DNA of 40,235 nucleotides from Peptococcaceae bacterium. Its GTDB lineage: Bacteria; Bacillota; Peptococcia; Peptococcales; Peptococcaceae. The stretch is taken from contig JAFYPD010000029.1 of the NCBI GenBank assembly GCA_017547685.1, forward strand, positions 1 through 40,235, given 5' to 3'. The position numbers were made by a program, and so were the translations under genes. Under the pieces are notes generated by a model that worked only from the letters and a program-made list of their open reading frames with translations, was not told the origin of the DNA and did not search any database. Positions 32,800-40,235 of the stretch are shown here, in pieces (within the stretch, counting starts at the first letter, position 1; the number at the start of each line of letters is the position of its first letter).

Positions 32800-33811
32800 G
32801 GTGACCGTATTAGGCTGCGGCAGCTGGGGAACAGCGCTGGCCATTGTACTGGCGAGCAAAGGGCAGCCGGTGCAGATGTGGTGCCGTCGTGCCGAACAGG
32901 CTGATGAAATGAACAGCACCCGGGAAAATAAAAAATATCTGCCGGACGTTGTACTTCCGGAAGGCATTGGTGTCACAACCGATCTGGCTTTTGCGCTGGA
33001 AGATACCGATTACGTTGTGCTGGCGGTACCGTCTCAGACATTGCGCGAAAATTTAAACAAGATAAAAGATTTGCTGCCGGAGAAAGCTGTGCTGATTAAC
33101 ACGGCAAAGGGGCTGGAAGTCGGGACAAATCTGCGGATGAGTCAGGTTGTGGAAGATGTGATTCCGGGCAGCCTGAATCGTTTTGTAGCACTGTATGGGC
33201 CGAGCCACGCGGAAGAGGTGGGCCGTGCTATGCCGACTGCTGTGGTATCCTGTTCTGTCAATGCGGCAACAGCGGAATCTGTGCAGGATTTATTTATGGC
33301 ACCGGCGTTCCGGGTATACACCAATAATGATTTGATTGGCACTGAAATCGGCGGCGCCATAAAAAACATTATTGCGATTGCCACCGGTATCGCTATCGGA
33401 TTAGGGCTGGGCGATAATACCCAGGCAGCACTGCTGACCCGCGGTATGGCTGAAATCAGTCGTCTTGGCACAAAGCTGGGCGCAGATCCGATGACCTTCT
33501 CCGGATTAACCGGCATCGGTGACCTGGTGGTAACCTGTACCAGCCGTCACAGCCGAAACCATCGCTGTGGTCTGGCACTGGGCCAGGGTAAAAAACTGGA
33601 TGAGATTTTAAACGACATGGGCATGGTAGTTGAAGGGGTAAAAACCACAAAAGCCACTGTGGATCTGGCGCGCGAGCTGGGTATCTCTATGCCGATTGCA
33701 GAAATGATGTACAAAGTACTGTTTGAGGATTTCCCTGTACAGCAGGCTGTTGGCGAGCTGATGGGCCGCAACAAGAAAAGCGAACGGGAAAAAGAAATGC
33801 TGGGCGTATAA
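32792..33811 (+). CDS. gpsA: Glycerol-3-phosphate dehydrogenase [NAD(P)+]
   Basis: GpsA reduces dihydroxyacetone phosphate to glycerol-3-phosphate for lipid synthesis. The nucleotide motif VLGCGSWGTALA is at residues 5-16, LAVPSQTLRENL and INTAKGLE follow, and the catalytic lysine is in EIGGAIKNIIAIATGI. TGIGDLVVTCTSRHSRN is also diagnostic. Length 339 is normal. The ATG lies within the plsY end, so the two are coupled and act in consecutive steps. Confidence 0.97.
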   Translation: MSKVTVLGCGSWGTALAIVLASKGQPVQMWCRRAEQADEMNSTRENKKYLPDVVLPEGIGVTTDLAFALEDTDYVVLAVPSQTLRENLNKIKDLLPEKAVLINTAKGLEVGTNLRMSQVVEDVIPGSLNRFVALYGPSHAEEVGRAMPTAVVSCSVNAATAESVQDLFMAPAFRVYTNNDLIGTEIGGAIKNIIAIATGIAIGLGLGDNTQAALLTRGMAEISRLGTKLGADPMTFSGLTGIGDLVVTCTSRHSRNHRCGLALGQGKKLDEILNDMGMVVEGVKTTKATVDLARELGISMPIAEMMYKVLFEDFPVQQAVGELMGRNKKSEREKEMLGV

Positions 33812-33841
33812 TCTTTCATTCGATTGAACGAGGTGATGCTT

Positions 33842-34243
33842 ATGAAGCGCAATCCAATCAGCAAAGGAATTCGGGCAATCTGGAACATGAAGGCCACATT
33901 GCCGCTGGCTGTAAACCTGATGGCAGATTCCCGTGTGGAACGGGCCAATAAGCTGGTCTTTCTGTTTGTAACCATCGGGTATCTGCTGTTCCCGTTTGAT
34001 TTTATCTTTGACTTCCCGCTGTTTGGTCATATTGATGACCTGGCCATTCTGCTGTATATGCTGAACTGGTTTATCACAAAAACGCCAAAAGATATTCTGG
34101 AAGAATACGGCTGGGATGAAGTGGCAGAACAGAAGCGGCAGGAAAAAGCTGCAAAGAGACGGGAAAAAGAAGCAAAGAAAAAAGAAGAGAAGAACGCAAA
34201 AACCATGGCAATGATTGCGAAAGTGGCTGGTAAAGGCGAATAG
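33842..34243 (+). CDS. DUF1232 family membrane protein
   Basis: The 133-residue protein has two hydrophobic segments in the centre (about 39-58 and 61-80), with VFLFVTIGYLLFPFDFI and then IDDLAILLYML, the DUF1232 pattern, and a highly charged C-terminal tail (KRQEKAAKRREKEAKKKEEK) that probably forms a coiled helix. The function of the family is unknown. I chose ATG 33842 after GAGGTG; an earlier TTG (33824) precedes that site. It follows gpsA after 30 bases. Confidence 0.8.
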   Translation: MKRNPISKGIRAIWNMKATLPLAVNLMADSRVERANKLVFLFVTIGYLLFPFDFIFDFPLFGHIDDLAILLYMLNWFITKTPKDILEEYGWDEVAEQKRQEKAAKRREKEAKKKEEKNAKTMAMIAKVAGKGE

Positions 34244-34266
34244 ATGAATAACAGAAGGTGAATAGC

Positions 34267-35037
34267 ATGATTATTGATTTGCAGAACGTGAGTTATCGGA
34301 AAAACGGAAAACTGATTCTGGACAGCGTGAACTGGCAGGTGGAAGCCGGTGAACACTGGATTATTCTGGGGTTGAACGGTTCGGGCAAAACAACACTGCT
34401 GAATATGATTAACGGCTATATTTTCCCGCTTTACGGCGGCTATGCCAATGTGCTTGGATATCAGTTCGGCAACTGTCCGATTGCTGATTTACGCAAACAT
34501 ATCGGCTGGATCAGCAATGCACTGACAGAAAACATTCCGGTTAACGACACACCGCTGGAAATCATTCTGAGCGGTAAATTTGCCAGCCTTGGACTGTGGG
34601 AAAAAGTGGGTGACGAAGATATTGCCAAAGCCGAGGCAATTATGGAAAAACTGGGCATTATGAAACTGCGTGACCGTACTTTTTCCAGTTTATCGCAGGG
34701 GGAAAAACAAAAAGTGGTAATTGGTCGCGCGCTGATCAGCGACCCGGAAATCATTATTTTTGACGAAGCCTGCAACGGGCTGGATATCTTCGCCAAAAAG
34801 GATTTGTACCAGTTAATCGAAAAGCTGGCTGAAGATAAGAAAAGCATCTTCTTTGTAACCCACAACACCGACGAAATTCTGCCGATGTTTAATAAAGCAC
34901 TGCTGATTAAAGAAGGCAAGATTCATTCCAAAGGCGACCTGAAAGATGTCATCCAGCTGGAAAATCTGCAGGACTTTTACGGTTCCGAGGTAGATGTGTT
35001 TGAGCGCAACGACCGATTCTTTATTCATGCAAAATAA
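34267..35037 (+). CDS. Orphan ABC transporter ATP-binding protein (YlmA-like)
   Basis: A single ABC nucleotide-binding domain of 256 residues: Walker A GLNGSGKTT (35-43), signature LSQGEKQKV, Walker B IIIFDEAC with the catalytic Glu, D-loop GLDIF and H-loop VTHNTDEI. The Q-loop position reads IGWISN, so the usual Gln appears to be Asn. No permease gene is adjacent. It may pair with one elsewhere or act alone. ATG 34267 follows AAGGTG. The resemblance to Bacillus YlmA is by general sequence style, so the name is tentative. Confidence 0.85.
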   Translation: MIIDLQNVSYRKNGKLILDSVNWQVEAGEHWIILGLNGSGKTTLLNMINGYIFPLYGGYANVLGYQFGNCPIADLRKHIGWISNALTENIPVNDTPLEIILSGKFASLGLWEKVGDEDIAKAEAIMEKLGIMKLRDRTFSSLSQGEKQKVVIGRALISDPEIIIFDEACNGLDIFAKKDLYQLIEKLAEDKKSIFFVTHNTDEILPMFNKALLIKEGKIHSKGDLKDVIQLENLQDFYGSEVDVFERNDRFFIHAK

Positions 35038-35055
35038 ATATATAAATAGATAAAT

Positions 35056-35120
35056 AAAAAGCCGACAACTGATTTCCATCCATTTTACAAGGGATGCAGA
35101 AATGCTGTTGTCGGCTTTTT
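35056..35120. terminator. Bidirectional terminator between the ABC gene and comM
   Basis: AAAAAGCCGACAAC (35056-35069) pairs perfectly with GTTGTCGGCTTTTT (35107-35120). Symmetrical A and T ends suit both directions, and the loop is 37 bases. Confidence 0.92.
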
Positions 35121-35140
35121 ATACATTGGACTGTTATGTT

Positions 35141-36673
35141 TTATTCCATCCACAGTTTTTTATCTAGGGTGCGGTACTGGATGGCCTCTGCCAGATGGGG
35201 CAGCTGAATCTGTTCGGCACCGGACAAATCGGCAATGGTGCGGGCTACTTTTAAAATACGGTTGTGGGCTCTTGCGCTGAGTCCCAGTTTCTGAAAGGCC
35301 TGCTCTAAAAACGTCCGGCTGCTCTGGTCCAGCTGACAGAATGCCTGAATCTGGGCAGCTGTCATGGCACCGTTATGGATGGTGCCGGAGTTTGCAAATC
35401 GCTTTTGTTGAATCTGCCGCGCCTTGATGACACGCTGGCGGATAGCTGCGGAATCTTCTACGGGCTGTTCCCGGTGCAGTTCCTGAAAGGAGACAGGAAC
35501 CACTTCCAGCTGTAAATCAAACCGGTCTAATAACGGGCCGGATATTCTGCTGCGGTAACGGTGCAAAGTTGCCGGTGTGCAGGTACATTCCCGGTGCGGG
35601 TCGTTGTAGTAACCGCAGGGGCACGGGTTCATGGATGCTGCCAGCAGAAACCGGCAGGGAAACGTAATCTGTGCCTGTACACGGGAAACAGTCACCTCGC
35701 CGTCTTCCAGCGGCTGACGAAGGGCTTCCAGCACTTCACGCCGATATTCCGGAAATTCATCCAGAAATAACACGCCGTGGTGAGAAAGCGATACTTCCCC
35801 AGGATGAGGAATCCGCCCGCCGCCAATGATACTGGCCGACGATGCGCTGTGATGCGGTGAGCGGAAGGGACGCTGCAGCACTAAAGGCTGTTTGTCCGGC
35901 AGTAATCCGGCGATGCTGTAGATTTTACTCAGTGACAGGCTCTCTTCAAAGGTCAGCGGCGGCAGAATACCGGGCAATGCCTGCGACAGCATGGTCTTTC
36001 CCGAACCGGGCGACCCGACCATCAGAATATTGTGATTTCCGGCTGCAGCAATCTCCAGGGCCCGTTTGGCTTCGCTCTGTCCTTTAACCTGGCTGAAATC
36101 GTGCAGAGTCTGTATGGCAGCCAGCTGGGAAAAGTCAGGCAGGGTAACCGTTACCGGCTGGTATTGATCCGGATTCTCCAGAAAATGAACCACATCCCGC
36201 AAATGAGAAAAGCCGAAGGTGGCTGTACCGCCGATAGCGCTTTCCTCCTCGTTGGGAGCGGGAACCAGAAGCGTATAATCGCTGCTGCTGTATTCCAGTG
36301 AGATTGGCAGTATACCGCGCACTGGACGCAGGGACCCGTCCAGGCTTAACTCACCCAGCAGCAGATAGGAATCCAGATTGTCACAGTGCAGCTGCTCTGT
36401 GACGGACAGAATGGCGATGGCGATGGCCAGATCAAAGCTTGGGCCTTCTTTGCGCAGATAGGCCGGTGCCAGATTGACCACAATCCGGCGCGGCGGCACC
36501 TCATAGCCTGCATTTTTGATGGCGGTACGCACCCGCTCTTTGCTCTCTTTCACTGCAGTATCGGCAAGCCCTACAATATCCCAGGCCGGTAATCCGGCTG
36601 CGGCATCTACTTCAATCTCTACCATGTATACCGATAATCCCAATACAGTTGCACTTTTTAACTGTGCCAGCAT
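35141..36673 (-). CDS. comM: ComM/YifB-type AAA+ ATPase
   Basis: The 510-residue protein belongs to the Mg-chelatase-like ComM family, whose member in Vibrio is a branch-migration helicase for transformation. The N-terminal Lon-protease-like domain (about 1-185) has VNLAPAYLRKEGPSFDLAIA. The AAA+ module has Walker A GSPGSGKT (220-227) and Walker B LFLDEFPEY (D305, E306). A Cys-rich insert with ASMNPCPCGYYNDPHRECTC follows. The C-terminal helical domain has the sensor region ARAHNRILKVARTIADLSG. It starts at ATG 36673 on the minus strand after GGAGTGAT. Confidence 0.95.
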   Translation of the reverse strand: MLAQLKSATVLGLSVYMVEIEVDAAAGLPAWDIVGLADTAVKESKERVRTAIKNAGYEVPPRRIVVNLAPAYLRKEGPSFDLAIAIAILSVTEQLHCDNLDSYLLLGELSLDGSLRPVRGILPISLEYSSSDYTLLVPAPNEEESAIGGTATFGFSHLRDVVHFLENPDQYQPVTVTLPDFSQLAAIQTLHDFSQVKGQSEAKRALEIAAAGNHNILMVGSPGSGKTMLSQALPGILPPLTFEESLSLSKIYSIAGLLPDKQPLVLQRPFRSPHHSASSASIIGGGRIPHPGEVSLSHHGVLFLDEFPEYRREVLEALRQPLEDGEVTVSRVQAQITFPCRFLLAASMNPCPCGYYNDPHRECTCTPATLHRYRSRISGPLLDRFDLQLEVVPVSFQELHREQPVEDSAAIRQRVIKARQIQQKRFANSGTIHNGAMTAAQIQAFCQLDQSSRTFLEQAFQKLGLSARAHNRILKVARTIADLSGAEQIQLPHLAEAIQYRTLDKKLWME

Positions 36674-36712
36674 ATGATATCACTCCATTTATTACCATTT
36701 GTTATTAGAATT

Positions 36713-36741
36713 ACAATACCATACACTGGAAAAAACTTCAA
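36713..36741 (-). promoter_or_regulatory. Promoter of comM
   Basis: On the minus strand TTGAAG (36741-36736) and TATTGT (36718-36713) are spaced by 17 bases, about 40 bases before the comM ATG. Confidence 0.6.
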
Positions 36742-36788
36742 TTTATTTCTGAATGAATTAAAAAGTTATATGAGACAGCCCGATAAAA

Positions 36789-36797
36789 TGCTATAAT
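36789..36797 (+). promoter_or_regulatory. Extended -10 promoter of addB
   Basis: TGC-TATAAT, with TATAAT at 36792-36797. The -35 position (TATGAG) is poor, so the extended element probably carries it. Confidence 0.6.
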
Positions 36798-36837
36798 AAA
36801 TGTTAAAGTGATTTGACTCGGCAAAGGAGGTCATTCT

Positions 36838-39800
36838 TTGGCAGTACAGTTTATTATCGGCCCGGCAGGAAGCGGCAAAAGTCATCATGTTATGCGCACC
36901 ATTGCGGATACGCTGCAGCAGGAGCCGCGAAAAAAAATAATTATGATGGTGCCGGAACAGGCAACGTTTACTTACCAGTATGAATTAATCAATCAATATG
37001 GCCTGTCCGGTGTGCTTACGCTGGAAATTTTAAGTTTCCAGCGGCTGGCGCGCAATGTCATGCAGCAGACGGGAGGCCTGGCCCGCCAGAATGTTGACGA
37101 CCTGGGCAAGCTGCTGATTCTGCGCCGTTTTCTGCAGCAAGAGGCGGATGCATACAGTTATCTGAACCACTCTGTGAATCGGCCTGGCTATCTGATAAAA
37201 ATTGGACAGACGTTTCAGGAGATGAAACGCTATCAGATTACCAGCCAGAAGCTGGAACAGACGATAAAAGCGCAGCAGCTGCCGCAAACCGTGTTTACCA
37301 GCAAGCTGCAGGAACTGTCCCGGCTGTATACCCGGTATGAGGCGTTTATCGCACAGGATTATCTGGACAGTGAAGATATTCTGGATATTCTGCTTGAGCG
37401 GCTGGAAGAAAACAATTTATTCTGTGATACTGACATCTGGATGGATGAATTCTATGATTTCACGCCGCAGGAGTTTGCCATTATTGAAGCTCTGATGAAG
37501 CAGGCCGCCAATGTATCTATTGCGCTGCCGGCAGACGTGGATTATCTGAATCTGGGGCGGCAGTCGGCCTTCCACAGCACGGGAAAAACGTTAAAGCGGC
37601 TGCGGCAGCTGGCCTTTGACAATCAGATTCCGGTACTGCCGGATGAAAAGCGGTATCCGGTTCGCTGGCAGTATGCCGACGATCTGGCATTTCTGGAGCA
37701 GCAGTATTTTTCTATCGGCACGCAGCGCTATGAGCAGGAAACGCGGCATCTTTCTTTACTGCAGGGACAGAACCGTATTTCCGAAGTGGATGCGGCAGCT
37801 CGTATGATTCGTAAGCTGTGCCGGGAGAACGGATATCGCTACAATGAAATCGGCATATTTACCCGCGGAGACCAGTACGAATTATTATTGGAAACGGTGT
37901 TGACCGATTATGATATCCCCTATTTTTTGGATCACAAGGAAGCGGTGCGGCAGCATCCGTTAACGGAATTACTGCTGGCGGCATTTGAAATTATACGCAG
38001 TAACTGGAGCTATCAGAGTGTGTTCCGGTTTTTGAAAACCGAATTGCTGCCTTTTGAGCAGAACGCACTGGATGTATTAGAAAATTATGTATTACAGTAC
38101 GGGATTCGCGGCAGTGCCTGGTATCAGCAGAAAGACTGGTGCTACGGGCAGGAATCAGAGGAAGTATTGGCGATGCTGAATGCTCTGCGAAAGCAGATAG
38201 CCGGTCCGCTTCGCAACTTACAGCTGGCGCTGGCGGAACCGCAGCGTGCGAATCAGATGATTCAGGCACTGTATACTATGCTGGATGCGTTCGCTGTGCC
38301 GGAGAAGCTGGAGCAGCTGTGCCGGGAGGCCGTGGAGCATCATTTGCTGGATACAGCGCAGGTGCATCAGCAAATCTGGGACAAGGTCATTCAAATTTTC
38401 AATCAGATCAGCCAGATTCTGCAGGATTCCCTGCTGTCGGCGGAGGAATTTGCTGTGATTCTGCACAGTGCCTTCGATAATCTGAATTTAGGTCTGCTGC
38501 CGAACAGTCTGGATCAGGTGTTCATTGGCTCCCTGTCTCACTCCCGCAGCCGCGGTCTGAAGGCGGTGTTTGTACTGGGCCTGAACGAAGGGATTTTCCC
38601 GGCCAAAGGCGGGCAGGAAGGATTCTTTACAGATCTGGAAAAACAGACACTGCGGGATATGGGGCTGGAATTAGCGCCAGACAGCAGGGAACAGCTTTAC
38701 GATGAGCAGCTTCTGATTTATCTTGCTCTGACCAGAGCCTCTGACTATCTGAGCCTCAGCTATTCGCTCAGCGATGAGGATGGCAAAGCATTGCGGCCAT
38801 CCGGCATTGTGGACAGAATCAAACGGCTTTATCCGCAATTAAGAGAACAGTCGGTACAGTGGCCGCCGGATGAGGGGCAGCAGCTGCTGCCGTATCTGAA
38901 CCATCCGGGCAAAGCCATGGGGCTTCTGGGCAGTCATCTGAGCCGGCAGGAAACACCGGAACAGCAGGAAATCTGGTCTGAGTTGTACAACTGGTTTCTG
39001 CGTCATCAGACACCGCTGTTTGAAGCGGTTCAGCGAAGTTTAACCCATGAGGAGCAGCTGGCGCAGCGATCTCTCGTCAGCACACAGATTTACGGCACAC
39101 CGCTGCATCTCAGTGTGTCGGCACTGGAAAAATACCGCCAGTGTCCGTACAGTTATTTTCTAACCTATGGGCTGCGCCTGAAAGCGCGGATGTTGTATCA
39201 AATGGAAGCGGTGGACATAGGCTCATTTTATCACGCAGCCATCGAACAGTTCAGTACCTATCTGCTGGAACAGAATATCTCCTGGCAGTCGCTGGATGCA
39301 GAACAGGTGAAGGGCATTATGGCAATGATTGTAGACCGGCTGGCACCGGCCATGCAGAACGAGATTTTGCTCAGTACCGGGCGATACCGCTATCTGCGTC
39401 ATCGATTGCAGAAAACACTGGAGCGCTCCGCTCTGCTGCTGATGGAGCACGGTCAGAAAGGGGATTTTGTACCTGTTGCGCTGGAAGCCGATTTTGGAAC
39501 CAGTAACAGCAAACTGCCGCGCTGGGAGATTACCCTGCAGGACGGAACAAAACTGACCCTGCAGGGCCGGATTGACCGCATTGAACAGGCAAACCTGGGA
39601 AACAGCCATTATCTGCGCATTATTGATTTTAAAACTGGTACTCAGGGTTTGAGCCTGACCGATATCTATTATGGATTAAAGATTCAGCTGCTGACTTATC
39701 TAGAGGTGGCGCTGGATTATTATCAGCAGTTACTGCCGCCGGGCGAGGAGGTATTGCCGGCAGGCGTGTTATATTATTTCTTCCGCAGCGGGATTCTCAG

Positions 39801-40235
39801 TACCGATGGCCCAATACAGGCCGATGAGGCAGAACAGCTCCATTTTGCAAAAATGAAAGCCGACGGTCTGCTGGTGGCAGATATGAACGCATTAAAACTG
39901 GCGGAGCGGGAATTATCTACCGGAGGCAGTACCTTGTTGCCCGTATCGCTGCTGACCAAAGCAGCCCCTTATCTGGAAGACCCGGATGCCTTTGACTTAC
40001 TGGAGGATCCGCTCAGCCTGTTCGGTAAACGAAATCACACCGTTATCACCAGAGAGCAGCTGCACCTTTTACTGCAGCATACAAAGCAGATGATTGCATC
40101 GCTGGGAGATGAGATTCACAGAGGAACTATTGCAGTGCGGCCATGCCGCATTCGCCAGTTTACGGGTTGCCAGTACTGCAGTTATCAGGCCATCTGCCAG
40201 ATTCAGACGATGGATTTTGAAAAAACACTGGAAGA
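36838..40235 (+). CDS. addB: ATP-dependent nuclease subunit AddB, truncated by the window end
   Basis: AddB forms the AddAB helicase-nuclease that processes double-strand breaks for recombination. The frame is open from TTG 36838 (site AAAGGAGG at 36823-36830) to the end, 1132 complete codons. It has a Walker A motif GPAGSGKS (8-15), AddB-typical VPEQATFTYQYEL, a RecB-type nuclease domain with GRIDRIE (910-916), IIDFKTG (D930, K932) and QLLTYL, and four cysteines (C769, C1111, C1114, C1120) for an iron-sulfur cluster, spaced as in Bacillus AddB. The few remaining residues and addA would lie beyond the edge. Confidence 0.96.
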   Translation, partial: MAVQFIIGPAGSGKSHHVMRTIADTLQQEPRKKIIMMVPEQATFTYQYELINQYGLSGVLTLEILSFQRLARNVMQQTGGLARQNVDDLGKLLILRRFLQQEADAYSYLNHSVNRPGYLIKIGQTFQEMKRYQITSQKLEQTIKAQQLPQTVFTSKLQELSRLYTRYEAFIAQDYLDSEDILDILLERLEENNLFCDTDIWMDEFYDFTPQEFAIIEALMKQAANVSIALPADVDYLNLGRQSAFHSTGKTLKRLRQLAFDNQIPVLPDEKRYPVRWQYADDLAFLEQQYFSIGTQRYEQETRHLSLLQGQNRISEVDAAARMIRKLCRENGYRYNEIGIFTRGDQYELLLETVLTDYDIPYFLDHKEAVRQHPLTELLLAAFEIIRSNWSYQSVFRFLKTELLPFEQNALDVLENYVLQYGIRGSAWYQQKDWCYGQESEEVLAMLNALRKQIAGPLRNLQLALAEPQRANQMIQALYTMLDAFAVPEKLEQLCREAVEHHLLDTAQVHQQIWDKVIQIFNQISQILQDSLLSAEEFAVILHSAFDNLNLGLLPNSLDQVFIGSLSHSRSRGLKAVFVLGLNEGIFPAKGGQEGFFTDLEKQTLRDMGLELAPDSREQLYDEQLLIYLALTRASDYLSLSYSLSDEDGKALRPSGIVDRIKRLYPQLREQSVQWPPDEGQQLLPYLNHPGKAMGLLGSHLSRQETPEQQEIWSELYNWFLRHQTPLFEAVQRSLTHEEQLAQRSLVSTQIYGTPLHLSVSALEKYRQCPYSYFLTYGLRLKARMLYQMEAVDIGSFYHAAIEQFSTYLLEQNISWQSLDAEQVKGIMAMIVDRLAPAMQNEILLSTGRYRYLRHRLQKTLERSALLLMEHGQKGDFVPVALEADFGTSNSKLPRWEITLQDGTKLTLQGRIDRIEQANLGNSHYLRIIDFKTGTQGLSLTDIYYGLKIQLLTYLEVALDYYQQLLPPGEEVLPAGVLYYFFRSGILSTDGPIQADEAEQLHFAKMKADGLLVADMNALKLAERELSTGGSTLLPVSLLTKAAPYLEDPDAFDLLEDPLSLFGKRNHTVITREQLHLLLQHTKQMIASLGDEIHRGTIAVRPCRIRQFTGCQYCSYQAICQIQTMDFEKTLE

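Noticed and set aside
1..40235. CRISPR arrays, insertion sequences, prophage or toxin-antitoxin genes
   Set aside because: I looked for direct repeats with regular spacing, terminal inverted repeats and transposase or integrase motifs and saw none.

Overview
The window is a stretch of ordinary bacterial chromosome from a low-to-moderate GC Firmicute. The evidence is a ccpN-dnaG-rpoD block, an mltG-trmR-U32 block, infC-rpmI-rplT behind an attenuated leader, a T-box before thrS, a lysine riboswitch before dapB-asd-dapA, AddB rather than RecBC, and vegetative promoters of the TTGACA-17-TATAAT type. A didermal Firmicute (Negativicutes) is my best guess from general gene style, but nothing in the window proves it. 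I saw no insertion sequence, prophage, CRISPR array, rRNA or integrase.

Layout, left to right. 1-1604: end of asnS, then yajQ and ccpN, closed by a terminator. 1605-6002: a long leader, dgt, dnaG and rpoD (replication and transcription initiation). 6024-6373: a strong promoter, three tRNA genes (CAU, UUC, UAC) and a terminator. 6528-9316: tsaE-tsaB-rimI-tsaD, overlapping genes for t6A37 tRNA modification plus ribosomal-protein acetylation. 9332-11145: a monooxygenase-like protein, a PHP phosphatase and an unrecognised 189-residue protein. 11146-11562: a gene-poor gap holding a broken FlgM-like reading frame. 11563-13979: a GGDEF protein, signal peptidase I and a 74-residue protein. 14043-17370: a small membrane protein, mltG, trmR and a U32 protein (cell wall and tRNA wobble-U modification).

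17391-19451 (minus strand) is a FeoA-FeoB fusion for ferrous iron uptake. It is divergent from T-box-controlled thrS (19557-21874). 21947-23047 is an ECF sigma factor with a membrane-anchored partner. 23184-24791 (minus) is a beta-CASP metallo-beta-lactamase protein. 24976-26512 is the infC-rpmI-rplT operon, with an attenuator leader and an ATT start for infC. 26570-27395 holds small proteins: DUF1294, a charged helical protein and an unannotated 40-residue Arg/Lys-rich ORF. 27476-30741 is lysine/DAP biosynthesis under a lysine riboswitch. 30755-35120 carries der-plsY-gpsA, a DUF1232 protein and an orphan ABC ATPase. 35141-36673 (minus) is comM. 36838 to the end is addB, cut off by the window.

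The common theme is translation and tRNA maturation: tRNA genes, t6A and mo5U modification enzymes, aminoacyl-tRNA synthetases, IF3, L35, L20 and the ribosome GTPase Der. I did not find a convincing new multi-gene system. The points most worth a second look are the broken FlgM-like frame with its TA-repeat slip (11249-11379), the 40-residue basic ORF (27226-27348), the infC leader with two visible alternative pairings, and the leader before dgt.
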